Origin: an uncultured Myxococcales bacterium
GTDB lineage: Bacteria; Myxococcota_A; UBA9042
Reading direction: 5' to 3'
DNA length: 64,000 nt
Assembly: GCA_903883645.1 (NCBI GenBank)
Contig: CAISBR010000072.1
Location: 37,916-101,915 of the forward strand
The position numbers were made by a program, and so were the translations under genes. The notes below the pieces were generated by a model. It searched no databases and was not told where the DNA came from. It worked only from the letters and a program-made list of their open reading frames with translations. The stretch's first letter is position 1; each line of letters opens with the position of its first letter. Of this stretch, positions 41,340 to 49,749 are shown in pieces.

Positions 41340-42671
41340 TCAATGATTCGCAGAGTTGTAGCACCGCACGGCCATCCGCGGCAGTGCGCTCACGCTTTCG
41401 TTCGCAATCACGTGCAACGGCTCGACAAGTGCGCCGTCGCGCCAACTTGGCGCGGACACCCGACCAAGCCAACTTTGTCCGCTTACCCAGCCCCCAAGCG
41501 CGCTCGGGGCAAGCGGTTGGACGAAGACCGTTGCAACAGGTTGGCCCGAATCGCGGTCAAGCGAGACAGCAAATCCGCGGCTTTGCACCCAAAGGTTTCC
41601 GTCTGGACCCAGACCTATCGCGTCGACTTGCGCCGTTCCGTCCTGGCAGGAACCGGAATATCCCCAGTCGGAAACTGCACTTGGCGCAAGCGGCCACATG
41701 GTTCGAACCTCGCCAGTGCTCAGATCAAGTTGGAGTACGGTAACAAGATCTTTTGGATTTCCCGTGCGCCCGACGACGGCAAAGTGCGAGTCGTCCAGTG
41801 CAAGTGCACGCGACGTGTCCAGCCCGTCAACCGCAAGGTTGAAATACGCTCCCTTGAGAGCGGGGATATCGGGCCAGCTGCGTTGCACTTCAAAAGCCCC
41901 CGTTGTTCCATCGTAGCGGGAGAGGATGCAGCCTCCGCCGTCGTCAAGCTTCAGCACCAGAACCTTTGCCGAGTCCGTGGTTGCCACCTTACCTTTCGAA
42001 ATAATCTGGGCTCGCTGAACCAGGTCCGCGTCAAAGGTAGTCACTCGGTCGTCAGTCCTAATGGCAATCCAGCCCGCCGGCATGTCGGCCACCTGAAAAC
42101 CCGCGTTCTCAACAAAGCGGTCAAACGCAAGCCACACCAGCAAATCCGTCTGTGGATCGACCGGGTTGGCGCCTGGCGTCGGGCCAGGCCAACAGCAACT
42201 TCCCTGCGACGCTCCTTCGCACAGGGGTATCTCGCGCCGAGCTAACAGCTTGCCCAAGACATCTCGCCTTTCGAATACGGCCCGTGATGGCGGTGAGTAT
42301 TGCCAGTACGCGTCGAGGATTGACTCGCGCAGAGGAATCGTCACGTGTGCGCCGTGGTTGATGTCGCACGGGACGCCAGCGGTTTCAGCCGGGCCAGGAT
42401 TAAACTCGACAACTCCAGCTAGTTTCAAGCCAACGCTTCCCGACGCGAGCCCCCCACAGTAGGCCGCCCATCCCGGACGCAAGGCTTCTGCGCCTGAGTC
42501 TCGAACACCCCCGGGCAAGGTGTCTGCGTTGCCATTCGGCCCGGGTGCGGCTGCATCGTTTCCAAGCGTTTCCGAGGCTAAAACGTCCCGCGTTTCGCCG
42601 GTTTTCGCCATCGTGCCGGTACAAGACCACATGACAACGACGGCGCACGTGCCCAGAACTCGCAGCATCAA
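41340..42671 (-). CDS. Element-borne lipoprotein-like protein, unknown function
   Basis: A 443-residue exported protein: signal MMLRVLGTCAVVVMWSC with a possible lipobox Cys, then a short Asp/Gly/Pro linker and a large domain with strand repeats (DDSHFAVVGRTG, LVTVLQLDLSTGEVRTMW, IGLGPDGNLWVQSRGFAVSL) like a propeller. Several Cys (SCCWPG, RYCNS-type end) may form disulfides. It overlaps the previous gene by 4 bases (ATGA). It resembles the 39451 gene in plan rather than in sequence. Confidence 0.7.
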   Translation of the reverse strand: MMLRVLGTCAVVVMWSCTGTMAKTGETRDVLASETLGNDAAAPGPNGNADTLPGGVRDSGAEALRPGWAAYCGGLASGSVGLKLAGVVEFNPGPAETAGVPCDINHGAHVTIPLRESILDAYWQYSPPSRAVFERRDVLGKLLARREIPLCEGASQGSCCWPGPTPGANPVDPQTDLLVWLAFDRFVENAGFQVADMPAGWIAIRTDDRVTTFDADLVQRAQIISKGKVATTDSAKVLVLKLDDGGGCILSRYDGTTGAFEVQRSWPDIPALKGAYFNLAVDGLDTSRALALDDSHFAVVGRTGNPKDLVTVLQLDLSTGEVRTMWPLAPSAVSDWGYSGSCQDGTAQVDAIGLGPDGNLWVQSRGFAVSLDRDSGQPVATVFVQPLAPSALGGWVSGQSWLGRVSAPSWRDGALVEPLHVIANESVSALPRMAVRCYNSANH

Positions 42672-43345
42672 GGCGCCAGCGACACCAGGCTTCCGCCCGC
42701 CGTTCGATAGACCAAGCGCCCTTCCCAGGCGCTGCCTGCGAGGCCTCGACCGATCGTCTGAACGGCCGGAGGTGTAGCTGGGCTCGGCGCAACGGCAACA
42801 CTTTGAAGCTGCTGCGTGTACACCCTCGCGATCGCGAGACCTGCGTGCCGGAGCACCATCTCCCCGTCGGCAGTAATCAGGACTCTCGGACTAGCAGGCA
42901 CAGTCGGTTCGTGGAGAATCTTTCCCGCAGCTGGCACAAAGGCCACAGCCCCGACTGCCATGGTGGGCTGCCCAATTCGGAACAAGACGCTCCTCGAAGC
43001 GGCGATGGTGATCTTAGCACTAAGTAGAGCATCCGATTGCGTTCCGGAGTTCGCAAAAACCGTCGGATGCTCTACGCGAACAAGTGGTGCCCTGATCGCG
43101 GCGTCGACGGTCCAGCTTGCATCGGCTTCCACGACAAGCGTGTCGGACGAAGCAACCTTGGCCTTGAACCTCGCCACAGCAAATGTCGCGCCTGGGTCCG
43201 GCGCCGCGGGATTGCCAACGACAAACAGCCGAGTCCCCCAGGCTCGGAAGCCAACCCTCCTTGATACCGGTGCGCTCGCCCAACTGACCAAAGAGGCTAT
43301 CGTACTCGATCCTGGGTCAAGTCCTACGGGTGCAAACGTGTTCAT
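42668..43345 (-). CDS. Element-borne beta-rich protein, paralogue 2
   Basis: A 225-residue protein with no signal peptide. Beta-rich, with VLFRIGQPTMAVGAVAFVP matching the V-x-F-x-(V/I)-G element of its two paralogues, and a C-terminal WEGRLVYRTAGGSLVSLAP. Both ends overlap neighbours by 4 bases, so it lies in a tightly coupled operon. A structural, tail-fibre-like role is the best guess. Confidence 0.6.
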   Translation of the reverse strand: MNTFAPVGLDPGSSTIASLVSWASAPVSRRVGFRAWGTRLFVVGNPAAPDPGATFAVARFKAKVASSDTLVVEADASWTVDAAIRAPLVRVEHPTVFANSGTQSDALLSAKITIAASRSVLFRIGQPTMAVGAVAFVPAAGKILHEPTVPASPRVLITADGEMVLRHAGLAIARVYTQQLQSVAVAPSPATPPAVQTIGRGLAGSAWEGRLVYRTAGGSLVSLAP

Positions 43346-43581
43346 GGAACCCCCTGGCCAAGCTCCGCGTTTGATGCATGTACGCGGATGCGTCCCCGGT
43401 TCACGTCCAGTTCAACATGCGCGTCGTGGACGCCAACCCGACGCACCAAGTCGGCCTGGGCAGCGCGCTCGCGCAGCTCCAATGACTCGCCGTGGCGCAA
43501 CCAGGCTTGCCGCTCCCAGTGGAGCGCCTCAAACCTGGCCCGCTCGATTTCTGTCAACTCGTACTCTCGACTGTCGGTCAT
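43342..43581 (-). CDS. Element-borne small helical protein
   Basis: A 79-residue charged protein. ATG 43581 follows AGGTGGA; a GTG at 43590 is in frame. The first half is a long helix (ELTEIERARFEALHWERQAW...LELRERAAQADLV), the second a short beta part (AHVELDVNRGRIRVHA). It could be a chaperone, connector or oligomerisation subunit for the flanking beta-rich proteins. No family recognised. Confidence 0.6.
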   Translation of the reverse strand: MTDSREYELTEIERARFEALHWERQAWLRHGESLELRERAAQADLVRRVGVHDAHVELDVNRGRIRVHASNAELGQGVP

Positions 43582-43590
43582 GGAATCCAC

Positions 43591-44499
43591 CTACGTCAGC
43601 GCAAATGCGCTCCAGGTTCCGTCGTCGAGCCCCAGGTAGAGCCGAGAGTTCACCGTATCAACCTTCATAGTTCCGGGAAGTTGGTCCGTGTCGACTGGCG
43701 CAGTCGTCACCACAGGCAACACGAGCGCGCCAGCCGTCACGTCGAACGTGCTCTCGCAAAGTAGCGCCTCACAGGCCACGCTCAACGCGCCGGTTCCAAC
43801 AACATTGACAGCAAGCGCCATCTTGCTGCCAACGACAAATTGAATGCGCGGCCCCACTGCGCTGTCGTCGTAGGCCCCCTTTATATCGATACTGTCGGCT
43901 GCGGAAAACGTGATCCCCGGCAATGTCGCAGCCACCGCAGCCCCGTTTGGCTCCGCAGCCGAATCCCAGGGCAGGTAGCGCTCAACGATGCGCAGTGGCG
44001 CACCAACGCTTGAAATGTGCCCCTGCTTGGTCTTGACGTTGGTGCACGTCACCCACCCTCCGTCGTCGAAACCGCCACCATACCGGTATGGTAGATCCGT
44101 CAAACAGTACATGGGCAAGTGTTGTATGTCGGCTGCACCGGCGAAGAAACTGACTCGAGTGCGCGTTGCCGAGTAACGCCACTCCCCAGGAGATGAATTG
44201 CCGTATTCAAGCGCGAAGCCATCGACAGTCAGCGCAAAATCCGGCGGCAGGTTCGCCGTGGAATCCTCCATGTCGGCAACAAAATCAATTCCGGTCAGAG
44301 ATCGCGCCAAGACGCTCGGATAGTTCGAATTAGAAGAAGACCCGACATAGATGAGTGCAGGGCTGTTCCCCGGTGTCCCAAACCACCCACCAGAGGACGG
44401 CGGCGGACACGGGGTCTTCGGGGGATAGACGAACCCAGCACCAGGTTTGACGTAGAGTGGGGCAGTTACGTCGATTGGCGTTCCCATTTTTACTACCAT
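43591..44499 (-). CDS. Element-borne beta-rich protein, paralogue 1 (tail-fibre-like)
   Basis: A 302-residue protein, first in the operon. Its N-terminus (MVVKMGTPIDVTAPLYVKPG) lacks a signal peptide. The body contains IQFVVGSKMALAVNVVGTG, the element shared with the two paralogues, and the end GTMKVDTVNSRLYLGLDDGTW is typical of phage tail-fibre or minor virion proteins. ATG 44499 is used by the longest frame; ATG 44487 is an alternative. It lies 20 bp downstream of a promoter with a G10 spacer. Confidence 0.65.
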   Translation of the reverse strand: MVVKMGTPIDVTAPLYVKPGAGFVYPPKTPCPPPSSGGWFGTPGNSPALIYVGSSSNSNYPSVLARSLTGIDFVADMEDSTANLPPDFALTVDGFALEYGNSSPGEWRYSATRTRVSFFAGAADIQHLPMYCLTDLPYRYGGGFDDGGWVTCTNVKTKQGHISSVGAPLRIVERYLPWDSAAEPNGAAVAATLPGITFSAADSIDIKGAYDDSAVGPRIQFVVGSKMALAVNVVGTGALSVACEALLCESTFDVTAGALVLPVVTTAPVDTDQLPGTMKVDTVNSRLYLGLDDGTWSAFALT

Positions 44500-44518
44500 T
44501 CCCGCTACGGGCCGCGCC

Positions 44519-44548
44519 AGATTAGCCCCCCCCCCGAGACCTTGTCAA
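44519..44548 (-). promoter_or_regulatory. Promoter with G10 tract in the spacer
   Basis: On the minus strand: TTGACA (44543-44548), an 18-bp spacer made of AGGTCTC, ten G and C, then TAATCT (44519-44524), 20 bases before ATG 44499. Both hexamers are close to consensus. Homopolymer G tracts in this position change spacer length by slippage and switch genes on and off in other bacteria. The present spacer of 18 should be active. Confidence 0.6.
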
Positions 44549-44738
44549 TCGGACCTAACAAACTGAACTTCAAAGAATATGTCATTGGCTGTCCAGTGAC
44601 CTTGCCAAACATTTCGGACCGGCAGGTGCCACCTCGGTCCCGGACATGTCAGCATGCAATTCGTCGATGCGCCGGAACCGCAGACCGGATCGGGTCGAAT
44701 TCGGTGGCGCCTGCCGACCTCTATCGCGGAATTGCGTC

Positions 44739-44786
44739 CTTACAACCCCGCAAACTTCTCGGCCACGCCCGCGCCCAGCTTGCCGG
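44739..44786 (-). repeat. 48-bp direct repeat, right copy (att-like, in ygeW)
   Basis: Perfect match to 39197-39244. It comprises the stop codon and last 15 codons of ygeW, so the gene remains intact next to the insert. Confidence 0.9.
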
Positions 44787-45876
44787 TGGCCAAAAGGGCC
44801 ATCTGCACGTACAGCTTCCAGTTGGCCTCGCGCGCCACGTTGACGACGTGCTTCTTCATCACGCCGGGGCTGACCTCGGCGCCGATGTCGGCCGGCAGGC
44901 AGTGCATGTACAGCGCGTCGCCGTTTACGGTCTTGGCCATGCGGCGCTCGTCGCAGATCCAGTCCTTGAACTGGGCGTTGCGCTCCAGAGCCCGCCGCTC
45001 GATCGCCTGCAAGCCCGCCTTGTCGTTGGCCTTGTTGGCGGCCACGCGCTCGAGCATCAGGTCGTACGGGCCCCAGCTTTTGGGGTAGACCACGTGGGCG
45101 CCGTCAAAAGCCTCGTCCATGTTGCCGGTGACCTTGAACGAACCGCCCGACTCTGCAGCAGCTTTGCTCGCCGAGTCCAGGCAGCGGTCCATCAGCTGAT
45201 AGCCCTCGGGATGCGCCAGGGTCACGTGCGCGCCGTAGCGCGGCAGCAGCATAATCAGGCCCTGCGGCACACTCAGCGGCTTGGCATAGCTGGGCGAATA
45301 GGCCCACGACACCGCGATCTTCTTGCCCTTTAGGCCCTCGGGGAAGTATTCCTTGAGCCACATCAGGTCGGCCATCGTCTGGGTGGGGTGGTCGATGTCG
45401 CACTGCAGGTTGACGATCGGCACCTTGCGCTTGTCGCCCGTGGCCTTTAGGTAGTCGTTGATGCCGGTCTCGACGTCGCGCATAAAGCTGTTGCCTTCGC
45501 CCAGGATCAGGTCGTGGCGGATGCCCATCGCGTGCGAATTCATGCCCAGCATGCAGCCGGTTTCGCTGGCGGTTTCGCCGTGACTCACCTGGGTCGAGCT
45601 GCCGTCGACGATGACCGGCATCATGCCCAGCCGCGCCGCCGCGCCCGCCCACGCCGACTTGGTGCGCGTCGAATTGTCGAAGAACATCGCGTAGGCCAGC
45701 TCGTTCTTGAACCAGCCCAGGTCTTGGCCGGCGCGATCCGCCACTTCGAAGCGAGCGGCCACATTGGCCAGCATCTCGATCTCGGCCGAGGTCCACTCGT
45801 CGGTAATCAAAAGGTTCTTGCCCAGCAGCTGGCCGAGCACGGTAGAGTCAAGGGCCGAAAGGTTCTGAATCGACAT
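44740..45876 (-). CDS. ygeW: Knotted carbamoyltransferase YgeW
   Basis: A 378-residue aspartate/ornithine-carbamoyltransferase-fold enzyme. It shows the carbamoyl-phosphate loop FFDNSTRTKSAW, DIDHPTQTMADL, the SWAYSPSYAKPLSVPQG segment that characterises the YgeW branch, and HCLPADIG. In purine-degrading clusters it is thought to act on a ureido or oxamate-type intermediate and yield carbamoyl phosphate for the adjacent kinase. AGGAG precedes the ATG; the carbamate kinase gene ends 27 bp upstream. Its last 48 bases are duplicated 5.5 kb away. Confidence 0.9.
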   Translation of the reverse strand: MSIQNLSALDSTVLGQLLGKNLLITDEWTSAEIEMLANVAARFEVADRAGQDLGWFKNELAYAMFFDNSTRTKSAWAGAAARLGMMPVIVDGSSTQVSHGETASETGCMLGMNSHAMGIRHDLILGEGNSFMRDVETGINDYLKATGDKRKVPIVNLQCDIDHPTQTMADLMWLKEYFPEGLKGKKIAVSWAYSPSYAKPLSVPQGLIMLLPRYGAHVTLAHPEGYQLMDRCLDSASKAAAESGGSFKVTGNMDEAFDGAHVVYPKSWGPYDLMLERVAANKANDKAGLQAIERRALERNAQFKDWICDERRMAKTVNGDALYMHCLPADIGAEVSPGVMKKHVVNVAREANWKLYVQMALLATGKLGAGVAEKFAGL

Positions 45877-45903
45877 TGCAGTTCTCCTGGCAATAGGGTT
45901 GAG

Positions 45904-46848
45904 TTAGTCCTTAAAAATGCGTGTGCCGGCCTTGCCTTGCAGGGCTAGGGCCAAGTGCTCAGGCCTACAGATAATCGCCGTGTCGCCGCCCGCTTCGAGG
46001 TAATCGATGACCGCCTCGACCTTGGGGCCCATCGAGCCCGCCGGAAATTGCCCTTGCGCATGCAGTGCTTTGAGCTCGCTCACGGTGGTGGTGGGCAGGG
46101 CGCGCTGGGTCGGCTTCTTAAAATCGGCGTAGATAACGTCGACCCCCGTCGTGACCACAAACGTGGGTGCTTTCAGCGCAATGGCGAGCAGCGCGCTGGC
46201 GCGGTCTTTGTCGATCACCGCTTCGATGCCGCGGATGCGACCGTCTTGGCCCGGGGCAATCGGAATGCCACCGCCGCCGCAGCAGATGACGGTGATGCCC
46301 AAGTCGATCAGCTTCTTAATGGTCGAAAGCTGAGTAATCAGCTTGGGTTGCGGCGAAGGCACCACCCGTCGCCAGCCGCGCCCCGCGTCTTCGACCACCT
46401 GCCAACCGCGGGTAATCTTGAACTCTTCGGCCTGCTCCGCGCTGTAGAACTTGCCCACCGGCTTGGTCGGCTTGGCAAACGCCGGGTCTGCAGGATCGAC
46501 CTCGACTTCGGTGACGATCGTCGCGACTTCGGCCGGAATATTGCGGGCTTGCAGCGTCTGCCGCAGGTCGCGCTGGATCATATAGCCCAGCGACCCCTGC
46601 GAGTTGGCCACCAGCGAGTCGAGCGGCACCTCGTGCACCTGATCGCGGGCGATTTCGCTGCGAAGTTGCATAAATCCGACCTGCGGGCCGTTGCCGTGGG
46701 TCAGTACCAGGGTCTTGCCCTCGGCGATGAGGTCGGCCACGGGCTGCATGTAGCGCAGCGTAACCGCGAACTGGTTCTCGACGGTGGGCGGCAGGCCCGG
46801 GTCGAGCAGCGAATTGCCGCCCATGGCGACGACGATAGCTTGGCTCAT
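45904..46848 (-). CDS. yqeA: Carbamate kinase (YqeA/ArcC type)
   Basis: A 314-residue amino-acid-kinase-fold enzyme: IVVAMGGNSLL at the N-terminus, THGNGPQVGFMQLRSE, DSLVANSQGSLGYMIQRDL, VICCGGGGIP and VIDKDRASALLA, all carbamate-kinase landmarks. It transfers phosphate from carbamoyl phosphate to ADP, gaining ATP, and here would use the YgeW product. It lies between xdh and ygeW in the same operon. Confidence 0.95.
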   Translation of the reverse strand: MSQAIVVAMGGNSLLDPGLPPTVENQFAVTLRYMQPVADLIAEGKTLVLTHGNGPQVGFMQLRSEIARDQVHEVPLDSLVANSQGSLGYMIQRDLRQTLQARNIPAEVATIVTEVEVDPADPAFAKPTKPVGKFYSAEQAEEFKITRGWQVVEDAGRGWRRVVPSPQPKLITQLSTIKKLIDLGITVICCGGGGIPIAPGQDGRIRGIEAVIDKDRASALLAIALKAPTFVVTTGVDVIYADFKKPTQRALPTTTVSELKALHAQGQFPAGSMGPKVEAVIDYLEAGGDTAIICRPEHLALALQGKAGTRIFKD

Positions 46849-46902
46849 ATGGCTTCTACTCCGTTGAAAATCAATAGAATCTTTGTGATTACCCCAGCGG
46901 TG

Positions 46903-49542
46903 CTAGGCGTCCCAGTCCGTGCCGCGCGCCTTGTGCTTGCCGACCGACACCGCGCGACCGGCGGGCGAGTCCTTCATCGGCAGCCGATAGCGATGCTGCC
47001 CGTCGAACTGATACAGCGCCCCCGCCACGGCCGCCGCGGTGGGCACAAGGCCAATCTCGCCCACGCCTTTGGCGCCAAAGGGGCCCTCGGGCTCGTGATC
47101 TTCGATAATCAGCACCTGGATACGCGGCGTATCGCGAGGACGCAACACTCCGATATCCTTCAGCTTACTCGTAGTCGGCATGCCGTCTTTGCACAGCAGC
47201 TCTTCTGAAATCGCGTAGCCCAGCCCCATGTGCACGGCGCCCTCGATCTGGCCGCGGCACAGGTCGGCGTTGATGGCGCGCCCCACATCGTGCGCAGCTA
47301 ACACGTCGGTAATCTTGCCATTTTGGTCCAAAGCGACAACTTGTGTCGCATAGCCAAACGCCGTATGGGTCTTGACCTTCTTACCCTCGGGCAGCGGCTT
47401 GCCCAGCTCGGTGGTGTCGTTGGTGAGCACATCGCCGGCGTAGACCTGCCCGGCCAATTGCGCAAGTGTTTTGCCAGTTTTCAGCTCCGTCGCCAGCTTC
47501 TCGGCCGCCGAAATCACCGCATTGCCGCCGAGCAGCGTCGCCCGCGAGCCAGTGGTCTGGCCGCACGCCAGCTGGTACTGCGTATCGGTCTTGACGCGGA
47601 AGGTGGCAAAGGGCAAGCCCGTGACTTCACAGGCACATTGCGCCAGAATCGTCGACAGGCCCTGGCCCATCTCGGTATAGCCGTTGTAAATCGTGACGGT
47701 CTCGTCGGGCTCGACCACCAGCCGCGCCTTACCCCACTCGGCCACACCGTTGCCAATGCCCGAGTTCTTGATCCCGCAGGCAATTCCCACCGCACGACCC
47801 TCTTTTTGCCAGGCGCGGTACTGGTCTTTGACGGCCAGCAGGGTCTTTTTGACGCCCACGCTCTTTTCAAGAATCTGCCCGGTCGAGAACACGCTGCCCA
47901 CTTCGACGGCGTTCAGGTAGCGAAAATCCCAAGGATCCATGCCCACTTTTGCGGCAAGCTGGTCCAAGCACCCTTCCATGGCGAACTGGGCCTGATTGGC
48001 GCCAAAGCCGCGCATCGCCCCACACGGCGGGTTGTTGGTGTAGACCGCGATGCCCTCGACATCGACCGCCGGCACCACATACGGCCCACAGGCATGACCC
48101 GCGGCGCGCTCGAGCACCTTGCCGCCCACGCTGGCATGCGCGCCCGAATCGCCCAGAATTCGCGCCCATACCGCCGTCAGCTTGCCGTCTTGGTTGCAGC
48201 CAACCTTGTAGTGCAGCTTCATCGGGTGGCGCTTGGGGTGCACCCGCACCGACTGCTCGCGGGTCAATTTTACCCGCACCGGCCGACCGGTCAGCTTGGC
48301 CAGCAGCACCGTATGGGCTTGAACACTCATGTCTTCTTTGCCGCCAAAGGCACCGCCACAGGGCGCGAGCTCGACGTCTAAGTCGTCTTCGGCAATCCCG
48401 ACAAAGGCGGCGCACTGCCGGCGATCATCAAAGATCCCCTGCCCTTGCGTATACAGCTTGAAGCGACCACCGGCCAGCGGCACGCAGAAGGCGGCCTCGG
48501 TCTCTAAGAAAAGGTGCTCGATGCGCTGGGTCTGAAAGTGACCTTCGACCACAAAGTCGCTCGCCGCCAAGGCTTTTTCGGCCTGGCCGCGCACGATATG
48601 CGACTTAGACAGCAAGTTCTGGTGCGCGGGATTGACCTGCGGCGCATCGGGCAGCAGCGCCTTCTCGGGTTCGGTAAGGGGCGTAAGTACCTCGTACTGC
48701 ACCACAATCGCCGCTGCGGCCGCCGTCGCCACCCACGGGTCGTCGGCCGCCACCGCCGCCAGCACCGACCCTACGTATTGCGTCGTCTCACCGAGAGCAA
48801 TAAATCCCGGCCAGTCGCTGTAGATCATGCCGTACCACAGCTGGCCCGGAACATCTTGCGCCGTCGCCACATAACGGACACCGGGCATCGCCAGCGCCGC
48901 CGTGGTATCGATACTCAGCACTCGGGCGCGGGCGTGGTCCGACAGCCGCAGCGCACCGTGCAGCATCCCTTCAGCTGTCATATCGGCTACATAAGGCCTC
49001 TCGCCCAGAGCCATCCGCTCGGCGTCGATCTTGCCAGGCGACATGCCGACCCGACCGGTTGCATCGAGTGTGGGAATTTCCGCACCCTGCCACTTGCTGG
49101 CCGCCGCAAGCTGAATCGCATCTAAAACGCGGGTATAGCCGGTACAGCGGCACAGATGTCCGTCGAGCTGGGTCTGCAGCTGCTCGCGGCTGGGCACGCC
49201 GGGCGTCTGCAAGATCGCGTGGGCGCGCAGCACGATGCCGGGGGTGCAAAAGCCGCACTGCACACCGGCCGCGGCGACAAAAGCCTTGGCTAAACGTTCT
49301 CTTTCAAGGGGTTCGATGCCGTCGAGGGTGGTGATCTGCTTGCCCACCACCTTGTCGGCGGCGATGGCACAGGTGGTCTTGGGCGAGCCGTCGATGAGCG
49401 CTAGGCAGCAGCCGCACTGGCCCTGCGGTTGGCAGCCGTCTTTGAGCGAGGTGATGCCGATCTTTTCGCGCAGCACATCGAGCAGCGAAGTGCCCGCAGG
49501 TACGCTGACTTCGTACGATTTTCCGTTGACCTGCAGCTTCAT
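46903..49542 (-). CDS. Fused [2Fe-2S]/molybdenum xanthine dehydrogenase, Se-dependent type
   Basis: An 879-residue hydroxylase with both iron-sulfur and molybdopterin domains in one chain and no FAD domain. The first cluster is CQPQGQCGCC plus TTC; the second is QCGFCTPG and LCRCTGY. The molybdenum domain holds GGAFGGKEDMSVQ, CGAMRGFGANQAQFAME and the active-site Glu in GAKGVGEIGLVP. This fusion is the arrangement of selenium-dependent xanthine dehydrogenases, whose Mo site carries a labile Se, not selenocysteine. First gene of the purine-type operon. Start 49542 gives MKLQVNGKSYE. Confidence 0.85.
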   Translation of the reverse strand: MKLQVNGKSYEVSVPAGTSLLDVLREKIGITSLKDGCQPQGQCGCCLALIDGSPKTTCAIAADKVVGKQITTLDGIEPLERERLAKAFVAAAGVQCGFCTPGIVLRAHAILQTPGVPSREQLQTQLDGHLCRCTGYTRVLDAIQLAAASKWQGAEIPTLDATGRVGMSPGKIDAERMALGERPYVADMTAEGMLHGALRLSDHARARVLSIDTTAALAMPGVRYVATAQDVPGQLWYGMIYSDWPGFIALGETTQYVGSVLAAVAADDPWVATAAAAAIVVQYEVLTPLTEPEKALLPDAPQVNPAHQNLLSKSHIVRGQAEKALAASDFVVEGHFQTQRIEHLFLETEAAFCVPLAGGRFKLYTQGQGIFDDRRQCAAFVGIAEDDLDVELAPCGGAFGGKEDMSVQAHTVLLAKLTGRPVRVKLTREQSVRVHPKRHPMKLHYKVGCNQDGKLTAVWARILGDSGAHASVGGKVLERAAGHACGPYVVPAVDVEGIAVYTNNPPCGAMRGFGANQAQFAMEGCLDQLAAKVGMDPWDFRYLNAVEVGSVFSTGQILEKSVGVKKTLLAVKDQYRAWQKEGRAVGIACGIKNSGIGNGVAEWGKARLVVEPDETVTIYNGYTEMGQGLSTILAQCACEVTGLPFATFRVKTDTQYQLACGQTTGSRATLLGGNAVISAAEKLATELKTGKTLAQLAGQVYAGDVLTNDTTELGKPLPEGKKVKTHTAFGYATQVVALDQNGKITDVLAAHDVGRAINADLCRGQIEGAVHMGLGYAISEELLCKDGMPTTSKLKDIGVLRPRDTPRIQVLIIEDHEPEGPFGAKGVGEIGLVPTAAAVAGALYQFDGQHRYRLPMKDSPAGRAVSVGKHKARGTDWDA

Positions 49543-49573
49543 GCGGAACCCCGTGGCGGCGAGCGCCCGCGGG

Positions 49574-49602
49574 ACTGTAGCGCCGGGCCGTTCGGGCCGC
49601 AA
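49574..49602 (-). promoter_or_regulatory. Candidate promoter of the xdh operon
   Basis: Minus strand TTGCGG (49597-49602), 17-bp spacer, TACAGT (49574-49579), about 32 bases before ATG 49542. Confidence 0.35.
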
Positions 49603-49749
49603 GTGACTGTCGCGCTTGCAGGTGCGCGCGCAGGTCACGGCTTTGCTATAGCTGCGGAACACACTTTGAGCAGGTGCGGGAATCGGGGCTTTCGCTTTGC
49701 TCCAAATGCGCTAGGCTGATGGCGGCCCGACGGCCAAGCAGTGAGCGCC

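Larger units (their letters stand above)
39197..44786. mobile_element. Putative integrated element between ygeY and ygeW
   Basis: About 5.5 kb bounded by a perfect 48-bp direct repeat (39197-39244 and 44739-44786). The right copy is the intact 3' end of ygeW; the left copy is an orphan piece of it. The interior has visibly lower G+C and different codon use from both flanks, and it separates two genes that belong to one pathway. It encodes six minus-strand genes. I found no integrase or transposase inside, so it may be mobilised in trans, be decayed, or have arisen by duplication. Confidence 0.6.

Noticed and set aside
39197..44786. Integrase, transposase or tRNA inside the insert
   Set aside because: I looked for catalytic patterns of tyrosine and serine recombinases and DDE transposases and for a tRNA-like end and saw none.
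45955..47208. 417-residue plus-strand frame over the carbamate kinase and dehydrogenase genes
   Set aside because: Antisense shadow of two clear enzymes; composition is Arg/His-rich with no motif.
46903..49542. Selenocysteine codon in the dehydrogenase
   Set aside because: The frame has no internal TGA; in this enzyme type selenium is a labile cofactor, so none is needed.
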